DNA of 64,000 bases from Neoechinorhynchus agilis (taxonomy: Eukaryota; Acanthocephala). The notes beneath the pieces were generated by a model that searched no databases, was not told the origin of the DNA, and worked only from the letters and a program-made list of their open reading frames with translations. The stretch spans positions 5,146,001 to 5,210,000 of the forward strand of contig CM121341.1 in assembly GCA_051530055.1 (NCBI GenBank), written 5' to 3'. Both the position numbers and the translations under genes were made by a program. Shown piece after piece: positions 12,905 to 24,232 of this stretch (its first letter is position 1; every line of letters starts with the position of its first letter).

Positions 12905-14005
12905 ATGTGTGACGAAGAAGTTGCCGTCCTTGTATTGGACAATGGATCTGGAATTAGCAAAGCTGGATTTGCAGGGGACGATTTGCCCAGGGCCGTGTTC
13001 CCTTCAATTGTCTGCATTGATCAAAAGGACTCTTACGTTGGAGACGATGCTGAAAGCAAACGTGGAATCTTGACCCTCAAATATCCGATTGAACATGGGA
13101 TTGTCACTAATTGGGACGATATGGAGAAGATTTGGCACCACACATTTTACAACGAGCTTCGTGTGGCACCGGAGGAGCATCCTATCCTATTGACCGAGGC
13201 CCCTTTAAATCCCAAAGCCAACCGAGAAAAAATGACACAAATAATGTTTGAAACTTTTAATGCTCCTGCAATGTACTTAGCAATTGATACCGTTTTGTCA
13301 TTGTTCGCTTTTGGTCGAACGACTGGGATCGTTTTGGATTCAGGGTATGGTGTTACTCATGCTGTACCCATTTACGAAGGATACACACTTCCTAATGGGA
13401 TACAGCGTCTTGAATTCGGAGGTCGAGATTTGACAGAGAATCTTATGAAGATTATGACGGAAGGTGGGTATACTTTTATGACTACCACAGAGCGAGAAAT
13501 TGTACGAGATATCAAAGAGAAACTTTGCTACGTTGCATTGGACTTTGAATTGGAAATGGAAGATGCTGCTTCGTCGAGCACTCTTGAAAAGAGTTATGAA
13601 CTACCTGATGGACAAATAATTACTATTGGTAATGAAAGATTTAGGTGCCCAGAAGCTCTATTTCAACCTTCTTTCCTCGGAATGGAGATTGTAGGAATCC
13701 ACGAAGCTTGCTATAATTCAATTGTGGATTGCGATATAGACATACGTAAAGATCTCTATTCAAACATTGTCCTTTCTGGAGGTTCTACAATGTTTCCAGG
13801 AATCGCTGATCGAATGCAAAAGGAGATGACGTCTTTGGCTCCGAGCAATGTCGAAATCAAGATCATCGCTCCACCAGAGCGTAGATATTCTGTTTGGATC
13901 GGTGGATCTATTCTAGCGTCATTGCCTACTTTCGAATCAATGTGGATTTCAAAGGAGGAATACGACGAAAGTGGACCTTCGATCGTGCATAGAAAGTGCT
14001 TCTAA
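12905..14005 (+). CDS. Divergent intronless actin lacking the D-loop
   Basis: A 366-aa ORF that aligns with conventional actin (375-376 aa) from [16 protein letters not shown] to [11 protein letters not shown]. Actin polymerises into filaments and hydrolyses ATP. Three departures matter. The stretch between PSIV and QKDSYVGD is three residues instead of thirteen, removing most of the DNase I-binding loop (about residues 36-48) that contacts the next subunit. Gln137, which positions the hydrolytic water, is Asp (AIDTVLSL). Asp157 of the phosphate loop is Tyr (DSGYGVTH). His73 is kept. The lack of introns suggests a retrocopy, yet the frame is fully open with no stops. It starts 190 bp right of the Gypsy fossil. 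A functional, specialised actin or a young retrocopy are both possible. Confidence 0.9.
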   Translation: MCDEEVAVLVLDNGSGISKAGFAGDDLPRAVFPSIVCIDQKDSYVGDDAESKRGILTLKYPIEHGIVTNWDDMEKIWHHTFYNELRVAPEEHPILLTEAPLNPKANREKMTQIMFETFNAPAMYLAIDTVLSLFAFGRTTGIVLDSGYGVTHAVPIYEGYTLPNGIQRLEFGGRDLTENLMKIMTEGGYTFMTTTEREIVRDIKEKLCYVALDFELEMEDAASSSTLEKSYELPDGQIITIGNERFRCPEALFQPSFLGMEIVGIHEACYNSIVDCDIDIRKDLYSNIVLSGGSTMFPGIADRMQKEMTSLAPSNVEIKIIAPPERRYSVWIGGSILASLPTFESMWISKEEYDESGPSIVHRKCF

Positions 14006-14928
14006 AAAAGTGGCACTCGTAGTGATGATAGGTAGAGTAGCCTTACGCAAATAAAACGAAATGCATTCGTTGATCGGTGATGATTTTGCGAGAAATCTCA
14101 GAAACGGAATTTCAGTGTTAATACAAAATTATGCTTACTCGTTTTTGGAAATTCATAATGTTCACGATATTTGTTTGTGCCGTCATTGTGCCAGACTTGA
14201 TCTTTTTTGGCGAACGGTGTATATTCCAAATATTTTTGAATAAGATTAACTTTTCAATCCTCATGCGAATCCTTATAGGATTTCCTCATGAGTTAGAAAT
14301 CCAACTCCGCGTAGTGCGAAACAGTAAAGTAAGCTAAATTTTGAAAGCCTTTCGCCGCTGCTAGCAAACCTGAACATTAGTAGGCTATAAGCTAACCCAT
14401 GCAGGAATTATGGTAACTTTCGGTGGCTTGTCGATACTGCCTTTCACAGTTCCAACCGGGAGCTTGATATTCCGTGATCAAACATTCGTAGGATTCGGGA
14501 TCAGTTCGCTAGCGAAAGGAAAAATGGAAAAACCAGCTTGTAAAATGTCCCCCAGAGTGGTAAGAACTAAAATTCCAAAAATTCGAAGAAATCTAGAACC
14601 TCCAGCTTTTTGGGTCCCGAAACGAAGAAAATCTCAAAGCTTTCTACCGTTCTTGTAGGAATGACTCCTCCCGAACAAAACCGAATCTGATCTCCGTCTT
14701 GGATTAACGCAAATGTTCATCCGCGACATTTTACTTACAAAAATCGGGGCGCAAAATGTTTCTTGTTGTCGTCCACCCCTGAATTAGGTTTTGTGGAGAT
14801 TTTATTCATTCCACGCTCTATAAATGCTTTCAGGGTGAATCGAAAGTTACTTTGATTACTTCAGAATAAAGGCACTAGTAAGTTCGATGTGATTTCAAAT
14901 AATTCTGCGAAGAAAATATACGCTTTAG
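14006..14928. other. Actin 3' flank and intergenic region
   Basis: An AATAAA signal lies at about 14,050, some 45 bp after the actin stop, and would suit its polyadenylation. The rest, including open frames at 14,061-14,337 and 14,410-14,658, shows no recognisable protein and is treated as intergenic. Confidence 0.5.
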
Positions 14929-14929
14929 T

Positions 14930-16000
14930 GACCATTAGAATTGTAGAAACATAATAAACCAATCGCCAGCAATGGAAAAAGTTTTCTTAGATTTTTCAGC
15001 ACTGGCGGCAATCGCTTAATGGAACTGTCGACAACCATCCAACAAAAGTAATCTATCGATACAATGACAACTATTGAGGGATTTGTGGGGCGTCGAGACG
15101 ACGAATTAAGGACAAGTCGCCAATCTATCAATAAAAACAAGTACTCTTGATTCGCTGTGACTCCATTTGTAAAATATATGCCAAATCCCAATCATTCTAC
15201 AATCAAAAAATGTAATCCACAAACCAAAGTAACGCATTAAAACTGATCGTTTAGATCACTTAGTAACCTGGATAATTTAGTGGCTTCGTCGCAGCTGGGA
15301 ATAAAAGCGAGTAAAAGAAACCAAGGCATTCTATAAGAGCGATCACCTCGAGCAATTTGATACCGGTGACCTGAAACATTTAACCGTAATGATTACGATA
15401 TTGAAACGGATACGAACGTGTGAAAACGGGAGAGTCAAGATGGTTGGCGAGTGCTTTGAGTTCCTTGGTAGCATCAATAGATGGTTCGATAAACGATAAA
15501 TCGTTCAATATCTCTATTGCCTTCTCGTTTTCGGAAATAAAGAGACAAAACGAAAAACATTAAACCGGATCACATTGCCAAACAGTCAATATTTCTGTCA
15601 CATCGTCTATCTTTATGGGAAAATAAAACGAACGAGGCTTATATGACTCACCTTCTTCCTTGTAAATTGCTGTCTAACTGTTTCCATTTTAGTATGAGGT
15701 TGTATGTAAGCGATTTCACTGCAGGCACAAGTTGAACGTTTTTCAGATCACATAACACATGATTTGCGACGGCGTTGTATAAATCAAAACCTCCAACTAC
15801 ACATAACTTCCTGCAAAAATAAGACGGCTTAATAGTCGAGCGCAGCCAAACATACTCTAGAATCGATTTGCAATATTTTACAATTTGTCTTAGTTCATTG
15901 ATAGTACTTTGATCATATAAGGTCACGCGGCTCCGGTTGTCCATTAGTGCTTCCCCTATGGCAATAATCGTATCTGTCACTTGATTCGGCTGAAACATTT
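14930..16000 (-). CDS. Unrecognised multi-exon gene
   Basis: Minus-strand segments look coding and are joined by plausible short introns. An exon from about 15,990 down to 15,858 encodes PNQVTDTIIAIGEALMDN onward and ends at a GTATGT donor. A 45-bp intron follows, then an exon (about 15,812-15,652) encoding KLCVVGGFDLYNAV through KWKQLDSNLQGRR and a GTGAGT donor. Further exons at about 15,520-15,400 (KAIEILNDLSFIEPSID...) and 15,380-15,270 (a hydrophobic segment, LLEVIALIECLGFFYSLLF) follow in phase-compatible order. The 3' end may reach the open frame at 14,925-15,191. I do not recognise the family. The hydrophobic stretch suggests one membrane segment. The start is uncertain: an ATG at 15,998 overlaps a possible TTTCAG acceptor. 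Confidence 0.45.
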
Positions 16001-16009
16001 TAAGTTGAG

Positions 16010-16690
16010 AATTCTGAAAGGTGATTTAACGCTTAAAGACATTATTTGAACAGAAAATTAAGCCCAATTAAGTGTCTAAGTACACTCTGAGCTTTTAGTT
16101 CAGCGATCTTCGAGCACAACGAGGAACCGAATGGTTAGATCTTAGGGTCCTGATGAAAAACAAGTAAAAAATCATTGAACATTTAGAATCTTGCAAAAGT
16201 AGGCTTACCGCAGACTGCAGATTCTCCGTCCTATCATGCACGAAGGTAAACAGTAAGTGATTGGAATTAAAAAAAATTTATGGATGTGATAATCCAAGAG
16301 TGACTATTATTGTAGATTGATTTAGAAGGCGAATTATTAAATATCGATCGTCATGGCATGAGATTATGATTGAATTTTTGTTAGTAAACCGGAAACATCC
16401 TACGCCTTATTTCAAATCACTTTATGAAAATTTCGCAAGATAATTCAAAAAGAGAAATAAGAACAATAGAGGCAATGTAGGGACGGGCAATGTTGGGACG
16501 AAATCGGGTACATTTTTGTTCTTTCAATTCTACGTAAAAGGGAATTTAACTGTATCATGAAAATAAACGAACGAAAGTCAAATGACGGCACAAAAGATAC
16601 CCCATCCTGGGATAGACTTAGACAACATGTTGAAGCTGGGCGAATGTTCCAGTGATTCCTGTAGCAAAGGGACATACCGAAATCAGGTTA
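16010..16690. other. AT-rich intergenic region
   Basis: Open frames here (16,445-16,675 minus; 16,582-16,773 plus) have no recognisable content, and the second runs into the satellite. No gene or signal is supported. Confidence 0.4.
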
Positions 16691-19600
16691 GGAAGGTGGC
16701 CCTGGCGTATCCGAGTATTTGGTTCAAAAGAGGGTCTGGCGTAACCGAGTATCCGGCTCAAAGAAAAACCTAGCGTATCTGGGTAATTGGTTTAAAGGAG
16801 GACCTGGCGTATCTGAGTATCCGGCTCAAAGGAAAACCTAGCGTATCTGAGTATTTGGCTCAAGGGAGGACCTGGAGTATCTGAGTATTTGGCTCAACGG
16901 AGGACCTGGCGTATCTGAGTATCCGGCTCAAATTAAAACCTAGCGTATCTAGGTATCCGGCTCAAAGAAAAACTTTCGTATCTGGGTATTTGGTTCAAGG
17001 GAGGACCTGGAGTATCTGAGTATTTGGTTCAAAGGAGGACCTGGCGTATCTGAGTATCCGGCTCAAAGGAAAACCTGGTGTAACGGAGTATCCGGCTCAA
17101 ATTAAAACCTAGCGTATCTGGGTATTTGGTTCAAAGGACGACCTGGCGTATCTGAGTATCCGGCTCAAAGGAGGACCTGGTGTAGCGGAGTATCCGGCTC
17201 AAAGATCTACCTGGCGTATCTGAGTATTTGGCTCAAAGGAGGACCTGGCGTATCTGAGTATCCGGCTCAAGGAAAACCTGGTGTAACGGAGTATCCGGCT
17301 CAAATTAAAACCTAGCGTATCTGGGTATTTGGTTCAAAGGACGACCTGGCGTATCTGAGTATCCGGCTCAAAGGAGGACCTGGTGTAGCGGAGTATCCGG
17401 CTCAAAGATCTACCTGGCGTATCTGAGTATTTGGCTCAAAGGAGGACCTGGCGTATCTGAGTATCCGGCTCAAAGGAAAACCTGGTGTAACGGAGTATCC
17501 GGCTCAAATTAAAACCTAGCGTATCTGGGTATTTGGTTCAAAGGACGACCTGGCGTATCTGAGTATCCGGCTCAAAGGAGGACCTGGTGTAGCGGAGTAT
17601 CCGGCTCAAAGATCTACCTGGCGTATCTGAGTATTTGGCTCAAAGGAGGACCTGGCGTATCTGAGTATCCGGCTCAAAGGAAAACCTGGTGTAACGGAGT
17701 ATCCGGCTCAAATTAAAACCTAGCGTATCTGGGTATTTGGTTCAAAGGACGACCTGGCGTATCTGAGTATCCGGCTCAAAGGAGGACCTGGTGTAGCGGA
17801 GTATCCGGCTCAAAGATCTACCTGGCGTATCTGAGTATTTGGCTCAAGGGAGGACCTGGAGTATCTGAGTATCCGGCTCAAAGATCCACCTGGCGTATCC
17901 GAGTATTTGGCTCAACGGAGGACCTGGCGTATCTGAGTATCCGGCTCAAATTAAAACCTAGCGTATCTAGGTATCCGGCTCAAAGAAAAACTTTCGTATC
18001 TGGGTATTTGGTTCAAGGGAGGACCTGGAGTATCTGAGTATTTGGTTCAAAGGAGGACCTGGCGTATCTGAGTATCCGGCTCAAAGGAAAACCTGGTGTA
18101 ACGGAGTATCCGGCTCAAATTAAAACCTAGCGTATCTGGGTATTTGGTTCAAAGGACGACCTGGCGTATCTGAGTATCCGGCTCAAAGGAGGACCTGGTG
18201 TAGCGGAGTATCCGGCTCAAAGATCTACCTGGCGTATTTGAGTATTTGGCTCAAAGGAGGACCTGGCGTATCTGAGTATCCGGCTCAAAGGAAAACCTGG
18301 TGTAACGGAGTATCCGGCTCAAATTAAAACCTAGCGTATCTGGGTATTTGGTTCAAAGGACGACCTGGCGTATCTGAGTATCCGGCTCAAAGGAGGACCT
18401 GGTGTAGCGGAGTATCCGGCTCAAAGACTACCTGGCGTATCTGAGTATTTGGCTCAAGGGAGGACCTGGAGTATCTGAGTATTTGGCTCAACGGAGGACC
18501 TGGCGTATCTGAGTATCCGGCTCAAAGGAAAACCTAGCGTATCTAGGTATCCGGCTCAAAGAAAAACTTTCGTATCTGGGTATTTGGTTCAAGGGAGGAC
18601 CTGGAGTATCTGAGTATTTGGTTCAAAGGAGGACCTGGCGTATCTGAGTATCCGGCTCAAAGGAAAACCTGGTGTAACGGAGTATCCGGCTCAAATTAAA
18701 ACCTAGCGTATCTGGGTATTTGGTTCAAAGGACGACCTGGCGTATCTGAGTATCCGGCTCAAAGAAAAACTTTCGTATCTGGGTATTTGGTTCAAGGGAG
18801 GACCTGGAGTATCTGAGTATTTGGTTCAAAGGAGGACCTGGCGTATCTGAGTATCCGGCTCAAAGGAAAACCTGGTGTAACGGAGTATCCGGCTCAAATT
18901 AAAACCTAGCGTATCTGGGTATTTGGTTCAAAGGACGACCTGGCGTATCTGAGTATCCGGCTCAAAGGAGGACCTGGTGTAGCGGAGTATCCGGCTCAAA
19001 GATCTACCTGGCGTATCTGAGTATTTGGCTCAAAGGAGGACCTGGCGTATCTGAGTATTTGGCTCAAGGAGGACCTGGCGTATCTGAGTATCCGGCTCAA
19101 AGAAAACCTAGCGTATCTGAGTATTTGGCTCAAAGGAGGACCTGGCGTATCTGAGTATCCGGCTCAAAGATCCACCTGGCGTATCCGAGTGTTTGGTTCA
19201 AAGGAGGACCTGGCGTATCTAGGTATCCGGCTCAAAGAAAAACCTAGCGCATCTGAGTATTTGGCTCAAAGGAGGACCTGGCGTATCTGAGTATCCGGCT
19301 CAAAGATCGACCTGGCGTATCTGAGTATCCGGCTCAAAGATCACCTGGCGTATCGAGAGTATCCGGCTCAAAGGAGGACCTGGCGTATCTGAGTATCCGG
19401 CTCAAAGATCCACCTGGCGTATCCGAGTGTTTGGTTCAAAGGATGACCTGGCGTATCTGAGTATCCGGCTCAAAGGAGGACCTGGTGTAGCGGAGTATCC
19501 GGCTCAATCGGCTCAAAACCTCGATCGGTCAAAAACCCACACCCAAAGATCTACCTGGCGTATCTGAGTATCCGGCTCAAAGGAACCTGCGTATCTGAGT

Positions 19601-20665
19601 AAAGAACCTGCGTATCGAGTATCCGGCTCAAAGGAAAACCTGGCGTATCTGAGTATCCGGCTCAAAGGAGGACCTGGCGTATCTGAGTATCCGGCTCAAA
19701 GATCCACCTGGCGTATCCGAGTGTTTGGTTCAAAGGATGACCTGGCGTATCTGGGTATCCGGCTCAAAGGAGGACCTGGTGTAGCGGAGTATCCGGCTCA
19801 AAGATCTACCTGGCGTATCTGAGTATTTGGCTCAAAGGAGGACCTGGCGTATCTGAGTATCCGGCTCAAAGGAGGACCTGGCGTATCTGAGTATCCGGCT
19901 CAAAGGAAAACCTAGCGTATCTGAGTATGGCTCAAAGACCTGGGTACGAGTATGGCTCAAGACCTGGCGTATCTGAGTATCCGGCTCAAAGAAAAACCTA
20001 GCGTATCTGGTATCCGGCTCAAAGAAAAACTTCGTATCTGAGTATCCGGCTCAAAGGAACCTGGCGTATCTGAGTATTTGGTTCAAAGGAGGACCTGGCG
20101 TATCTGAGTATCCGGCTCAAAGGACAACCTGGCGTATCTGAGTATCCGGCTCAAAGAAAAACCTAGCGTATCTGGGTATTTGGTTCAAAGGAGGACCTGG
20201 CGTATCTGAGTATCCGGCTCAAAGAAAACCGTACGGTATGGTCAGAACCTGGCGTATCTGAGTATTTGGTTCAAAGGAGGACCTGGCGTATCTGAGTATC
20301 CGGCTCAAAGGAAAACCTGGCGTATCTGAGTATCCGGCTCAAAGAAAAACCTAGCGTATCTGGGTATTTGGTTCAAAGGAGGACCTGTCGTATCTGAGTA
20401 TCCGGCTCAAAGGAACCTGGGTACGAGTATCCGGCTCAAAGACACCTGCGTATTGGTATGGTCAAAGAACCTGCGTATCTGAGTATGGCTCAAAGGAGGA
20501 CCTGGCGTATCTGAGTATCCGGCTCAAAGGAAAACCTAGCGTATCTGGGTATTTGGTTCAAAGGAGGACCTGTCGTATCTGAGTATCCGGCTCAAAGATC
20601 CACCTGGCGTATCCGAGTGTTTGGTTCAAAGGAGGACCTGGCGTATCTGAGTATCTGGGTCAAAG
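16690..20665 (+). repeat. 34-bp minisatellite with six-unit higher-order repeats
   Basis: About 4 kb of tandem units of the form GGAGGACCTGGCGTATCTGA followed by GTATCCGGCTCAAA. Unit types differ in fixed ways (GTAACGGAG, GTAGCGGAG, GATCTACC, TTAAAACCTAG, ATTTGGTTC). Between about 17,060 and 18,960 these types recur in the same order every six units (204 bp), giving at least six higher-order copies. Toward 19,500-20,500 the units become irregular, with deletions. There are no long open frames and no unique spacers. Confidence 0.95.
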
Positions 20666-21253
20666 GCGAATATTTTTTATATAGCAGAAAAATTGAAATC
20701 GATATTTCAGCATTCTCAAGGTCTAAAAACACACAAAAATTGCGTTAATATAAATGGCAAAATATCCTTGCTAGCAAATTTACTCGATTTTAGCATCTGA
20801 TAGTTTACTTTGTTAAACAAAATTCGACTATCCCACCTTTATTGATTGGGTATTGATATTTTTTATATGACAGAAAAGATTTGAATGGATATTTCTTAAC
20901 TATCAAGGTCTAAAAACCGCACGTAAGATATTGAGATTGTACTTAGATTCAATTTAAAGTCTACTTCATTTCCTACTGCAGTTTCAACCTTGAGAATGAA
21001 TACGACCTCCACTATCACGCGATTCCATTTTGATTTCGTAAAAATGGTAACTTTGTAATTGACGTAAAATAGTGCAGTGATTGTGACGTCGACGATTCTG
21101 TCGTATTTTTGTATTATGTCATCAAACCTCGTGATGTTCGTCTTTTCGCATTTGCGAATATTCAGGCATTTTGACGCCCGCGTGTATTTCGTGTGGCATA
21201 ATAAGAGTTTTCCTCGTCTTAAAATCTCTTCGTCTCTTATTGCAGCCGTCGTA
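20666..21253. other. AT-rich region upstream of cyclophilin
   Basis: Two similar AT-rich stretches (around 20,670-20,730 and 20,860-20,930, both with TTTTTTATAT..AGAAAA and AAGGTCTAAAAAC) form an imperfect direct repeat. The frame of the cyclophilin gene is open upstream to 21,077, but this part does not look like protein. Possible CRE-like TGACGT elements lie at 21,059 and 21,085, close to the gene. Confidence 0.4.
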
Positions 21254-21844
21254 ATGTTCTTCTCTACAGTCTTTGTCTTAGCTGCTTTCGTCTCGGTTTC
21301 GTTTTCGTTGGATAATGCAGAAGTTACTGACAAGGTTACATTTGAGATCAGTCAGAGTTCAAAAGTACTCGGTCGGGTGACTATTGGCCTTTTTGGTAAT
21401 GTGGTTCCCAAAACGGTTAAGAACTTTGTTGAACTTTCAAGTGATAAATCTAACGGATACAAGGGAAGTCGATTTCATCGTGTAATCAAAGATTTTATGA
21501 TCCAAGGCGGAGATATGACTAAAGGAGACGGAACTGGAGGTCGTAGCATCTACGGACACAAATTTGACGATGAGAATTTCAAACTAAATCATTTGGGCGC
21601 TGGATACGTTTCCATGGCCAATGCTGGGCCGGACTCAAATGGATCACAGTTCTTCATTACGGTCGTAAAAACTCCTTGGCTCGATGGCCGTCATGTTGTC
21701 TTTGGTAAAGTATTAGAGGGCATGGATGTTGTGAAACAAATCGAAACAGTGAAGACCGACAAAACGGATCGACCGGTTCATGATGTCGTCATCAGTGACG
21801 TCATTGTCACTAAAGTCAATCCACCCATTAACATCAATCTGTGA
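21254..21844 (+). CDS. Secreted/ER cyclophilin-type peptidyl-prolyl isomerase (cyclophilin B-like)
   Basis: A 196-aa protein. The chosen ATG at 21,254 gives a classic signal peptide ([18 protein letters not shown]); the longer open frame from 21,077 has no cyclophilin-like N-terminus. From residue 30 on it is a complete cyclophilin domain: the catalytic Arg in RFHRVI, FMIQGGD, GSQFFIT, and the cyclosporin-contact Trp in [12 protein letters not shown] are all present, so it should be active. It would catalyse Pro isomerisation of secretory proteins in the ER. The C-terminus ends NPPININL without KDEL, similar to cyclophilin B in lacking a classical signal. There is no intron in the domain. Confidence 0.93.
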   Translation: MFFSTVFVLAAFVSVSFSLDNAEVTDKVTFEISQSSKVLGRVTIGLFGNVVPKTVKNFVELSSDKSNGYKGSRFHRVIKDFMIQGGDMTKGDGTGGRSIYGHKFDDENFKLNHLGAGYVSMANAGPDSNGSQFFITVVKTPWLDGRHVVFGKVLEGMDVVKQIETVKTDKTDRPVHDVVISDVIVTKVNPPININL

Positions 21845-21846
21845 TC

Positions 21847-22653
21847 ATGAGTACGCCAACGAATTCTAAAAAATCATTGGTTTTATTGGTTCAACGTTAT
21901 CCGGAGCCACAATCTTATATCCTGTAAAGATGTTCATCATTTACTTTTTTTTACAGCGTATTATCAAATAATTAATCGATTTGATAATTTTCGGCCTTCG
22001 CGTAGGCCTTCTTCAGTCTATTGTTTGCAAGCTTTTTTCTTGGAACAGAGCATCGTCAGTTCTGCGATTGGGTTTGCCAAATCACCAGCGCTAATGAAGT
22101 CGCTTGGGGAACTCATTGAAGATGGAGAACGCTTGCAAAGGTGGATAAATGGACCAATTGACGAAAATCAGAACAACCTACCGAATTGGTTGAATGAAAA
22201 ATAGATTCCATAGTAGAGAGCTTGATTTCAAGCGAAATTATTAGCACTCAAAATTTAGAAAGCAACACTGTTTTTTATCCTAACGCATTTCGATTTCTCA
22301 TGAAAAAACTCCACAAACCGGTTTATAAATATCTCTTTTTATAAGCCAAAATCAAGAAGATAATTCTCAAAAAGAAACGTCTTATTCCTAATGTCCAAAC
22401 CGTCGGCAAGACTGGATTTCCCACAGAAAAAAACCCAAATGCTGCTTCTTTTTATGCTCCCAGAGAGAAGCTTAATTTTTGTCAAACAAAACTCCATAAA
22501 GATTTTGAATGCCTAAAAGTTTCCATTTCGTTTAGAGATTTTAGCTGTTGGAAGACAAGAAAGTGGTGGTGAAACCGAAATTATTTGAACAAAAGGAAAA
22601 TCAATATCTGGCACATTTTAGATTTTTCAAAGGAACCCGACGTAAGCAATAGG
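21847..22653 (+). CDS. Possible exons of small unrecognised gene(s)
   Basis: Three coding-like stretches follow the cyclophilin. An ATG at 21,847 reads MSTPTNSKKSLVLLVQ. An exon at about 22,030-22,204 reads EQSIVSSAIGFAKSPALMKS and ends NLPNWLNEK with a stop. Later, 22,345-22,472 reads IPNVQTVGKTGFPTEKNPN, and 22,553-22,653 reads LLEDKKVVVKPKLFEQKENQ with a stop at about 22,651. The first two join in phase if the intron begins at GTTATC (about 21,896) and spans the foldback element. The last two may be another gene. I do not recognise either product. Confidence 0.3.
21950..22035 (-). repeat. Foldback-family element with hammerhead-like core
   Basis: On the minus strand: GACTGAAGAAGGCC, loop TACGCGAA, GGCCGAAAATTATCAAAT, then a complementary ATTTGATAAT. 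GGCC/GGCC forms a 4-bp stem between CTGAAGA and GAAA. It closely matches the elements at 23.5 and 26.7 kb. Confidence 0.8.
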
Positions 22654-22667
22654 AGTTCTACGTGGCT

Positions 22668-23048
22668 TTAATTCAAACGATTTGGCCAAAGAATGGCGAA
22701 AATGGTGACAATAATATTAAAATGTTCATTGCAATAGACAACGTTAGTTGAGCTGTCGGTTTTGGGATCAAATCGCAATTGGTTCCCACAAATCATACTG
22801 CAATTCAGCGGCACAATTGACGTTTCCTCGGCTGATCGCCTTCGTGAAGCATTCGCTTGAATTATTGTCTTATAAGCCGAATTCGGATCAATGTTTTCTT
22901 CGTCCAGGACTTCAAATAAACGGCCGCACAAATCTCTCATATCCTCCGGATATGCCGAAGCGTCTTTTCCATCGAAACGACCATTCAAATATCGACGAAC
23001 AACTTTCTCAACACGATCCTTGTGAAACACTGGTCCATCCGCGTTCAT
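22668..23048 (-). CDS. Tctex1-type dynein light chain (DYNLT/TCTEX1D family)
   Basis: A 126-aa ORF. The N-terminal helix region (VEKVVRRYLNGRFDGKDAS, then MRDLCGRLFEVLDEENID) followed by AYKTIIQANA, LRFDPKTDSS and NEHFNIIVTIFAIL has the layout of the Tctex1 domain: two helices, then strands with a ..DP.TD..... and a final NE....V..FA.L strand. Family members bind dynein intermediate chain and cargo, or act in axonemal and ciliary dynein complexes. The match is by pattern and is divergent, so the subfamily is open. It is a single exon; the start MNADGPVFHKD precedes the first helix directly. Confidence 0.6.
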   Translation of the reverse strand: MNADGPVFHKDRVEKVVRRYLNGRFDGKDASAYPEDMRDLCGRLFEVLDEENIDPNSAYKTIIQANASRRRSAEETSIVPLNCSMICGNQLRFDPKTDSSTNVVYCNEHFNIIVTIFAILWPNRLN

Positions 23049-23510
23049 TTGAATTCAGAACGACAATGGGAACTTGGTTTAAGGTGGCGTTGTCATAGCA
23101 ACCTTGAAGCGATCATTGGTGAGGCTCTACGAAAATATTATAAAATGTGCAGTTCAATTTTCCTGCTTTTTATATTACTTTTTCTAAATTCGTATAATTT
23201 TTAAAGAAATATTGATTTAAGCATTGAATATCTATCAGAATGTTTGTAAACAATTGCAATATCAGACTTTGGTTCCAGATTAAAAACCGTTAGTTGGATA
23301 TTGCTAAGAGTGCACACGTTGCGTAGAACTTTGGCACGAGATTGTGCCTAAATATTGGATTCAATAAAATTCCTTCACTTTCTCCGTCATAAACAAACAT
23401 AAAGATAAGCATCGATAGAAAATCCGCGTTGTCATTACTGGAAAAAACGAAATGTTAAAATTATTAGTATAACTTTAAACAAAATCTATCAGAATGCCCA
23501 ACGTTAGTCT
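23049..23510. other. AT-rich intergenic region with a degenerate repeat copy
   Basis: No gene is seen. Around 23,330-23,375 there is a degenerate copy of the dispersed core (GGCACGAGATTGTGCC followed by AAATATTGGATTCAATAA). Confidence 0.4.
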
Positions 23511-23511
23511 T

Positions 23512-23702
23512 TCGATTTTTTATAGCGAATTATCAAATAATTTATGGATTTGTTTGATAATTTTCGGCCTTCGCGTAGACCTTCAGTCTATTGCTTGCAA
23601 GAAAAAAACTTGCAGGCAATTGACTGGAGGTTTACGCGAAGGCCGAAAATTATGAAATCAATTATTTGATAATTCGCTATAAAAAAAGTCGTTCGATTGT
23701 CC
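23512..23702. repeat. Large near-perfect foldback element with two hammerhead-like cores
   Basis: Arms beginning TTTTTTATAGCGAATTATCA are mirrored by TGATAATTCGCTATAAAAAA. Inside, each arm carries CTG(A/G)AGG, CGCGAAGGCCGAAAATTAT, in opposite orientations, around a centre of GCTTGCAAG..CTTGCAGGC. The whole 190 bp would fold into one long hairpin. Confidence 0.9.
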
Positions 23703-24232
23703 ATCTTTGATGGGCAGGCCTGTTTTGTAAGACGACCGAAATGGTTCTAAGGAAATCGTTTCTGTGCCAATAGCAATATCTCTCCTTAGGTTTTCGCCTT
23801 TATAGCGGCCATTCTATAGTTTGAATCTCAACTTTTTGCAACAATTTCTCAAACATTTTGATTGACACTTCTTATAAATATCATCGTCTTAATCTTTCTC
23901 TACAGTCGAAATATCGACTTATTAGCACTTTACGATGCATCGTGGAATCAATTTTCTATTTAGCTCGAATCTCAAAACAAATCGGCAGTTTCCTGGTATA
24001 TTTAGGAGCATTCTCACAATACTTTTTTCTTTTTAATCAGTTGGTAGATTTTCGACTGACTTCTCAACCCCACGTTATCTTTTTCATTGTCTTTAAGTTG
24101 GACCGTACCCGAACGCTTTTTTGTTAGAATGACCCATTTGGTTTGCGATTGAGGATCGCTGTAAAGTATCAAAAGTCCAAAAATTTCTCACCCGAGTCGA
24201 CACAAAAAAAGTTTTGATTTAGTTTTATTGTA
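23703..24232. other. Intergenic region
   Basis: A plus-strand frame at 23,858-24,127 is open for 89 codons but reads as AT-rich noise without conserved features. The minus strand likewise shows no convincing exon. Confidence 0.35.

Noticed and set aside
14410-14658. 82-codon plus-strand ORF downstream of actin
   Set aside because: No domain, no upstream promoter or splice signals of note; its length is within chance expectation.
16690-20665. CRISPR-like array of short repeats
   Set aside because: Units are contiguous with no unique spacers, and the surroundings are clearly eukaryotic with introns; it is a minisatellite.
20896-21333. 145-codon minus-strand ORF overlapping the cyclophilin start
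   Set aside because: Antisense to the upstream region and signal peptide of the cyclophilin gene; no protein-like features.
23858-24127. 89-codon plus-strand ORF
   Set aside because: AT-driven composition (Phe, Leu, Ile, Ser), no splice context or recognisable domain.
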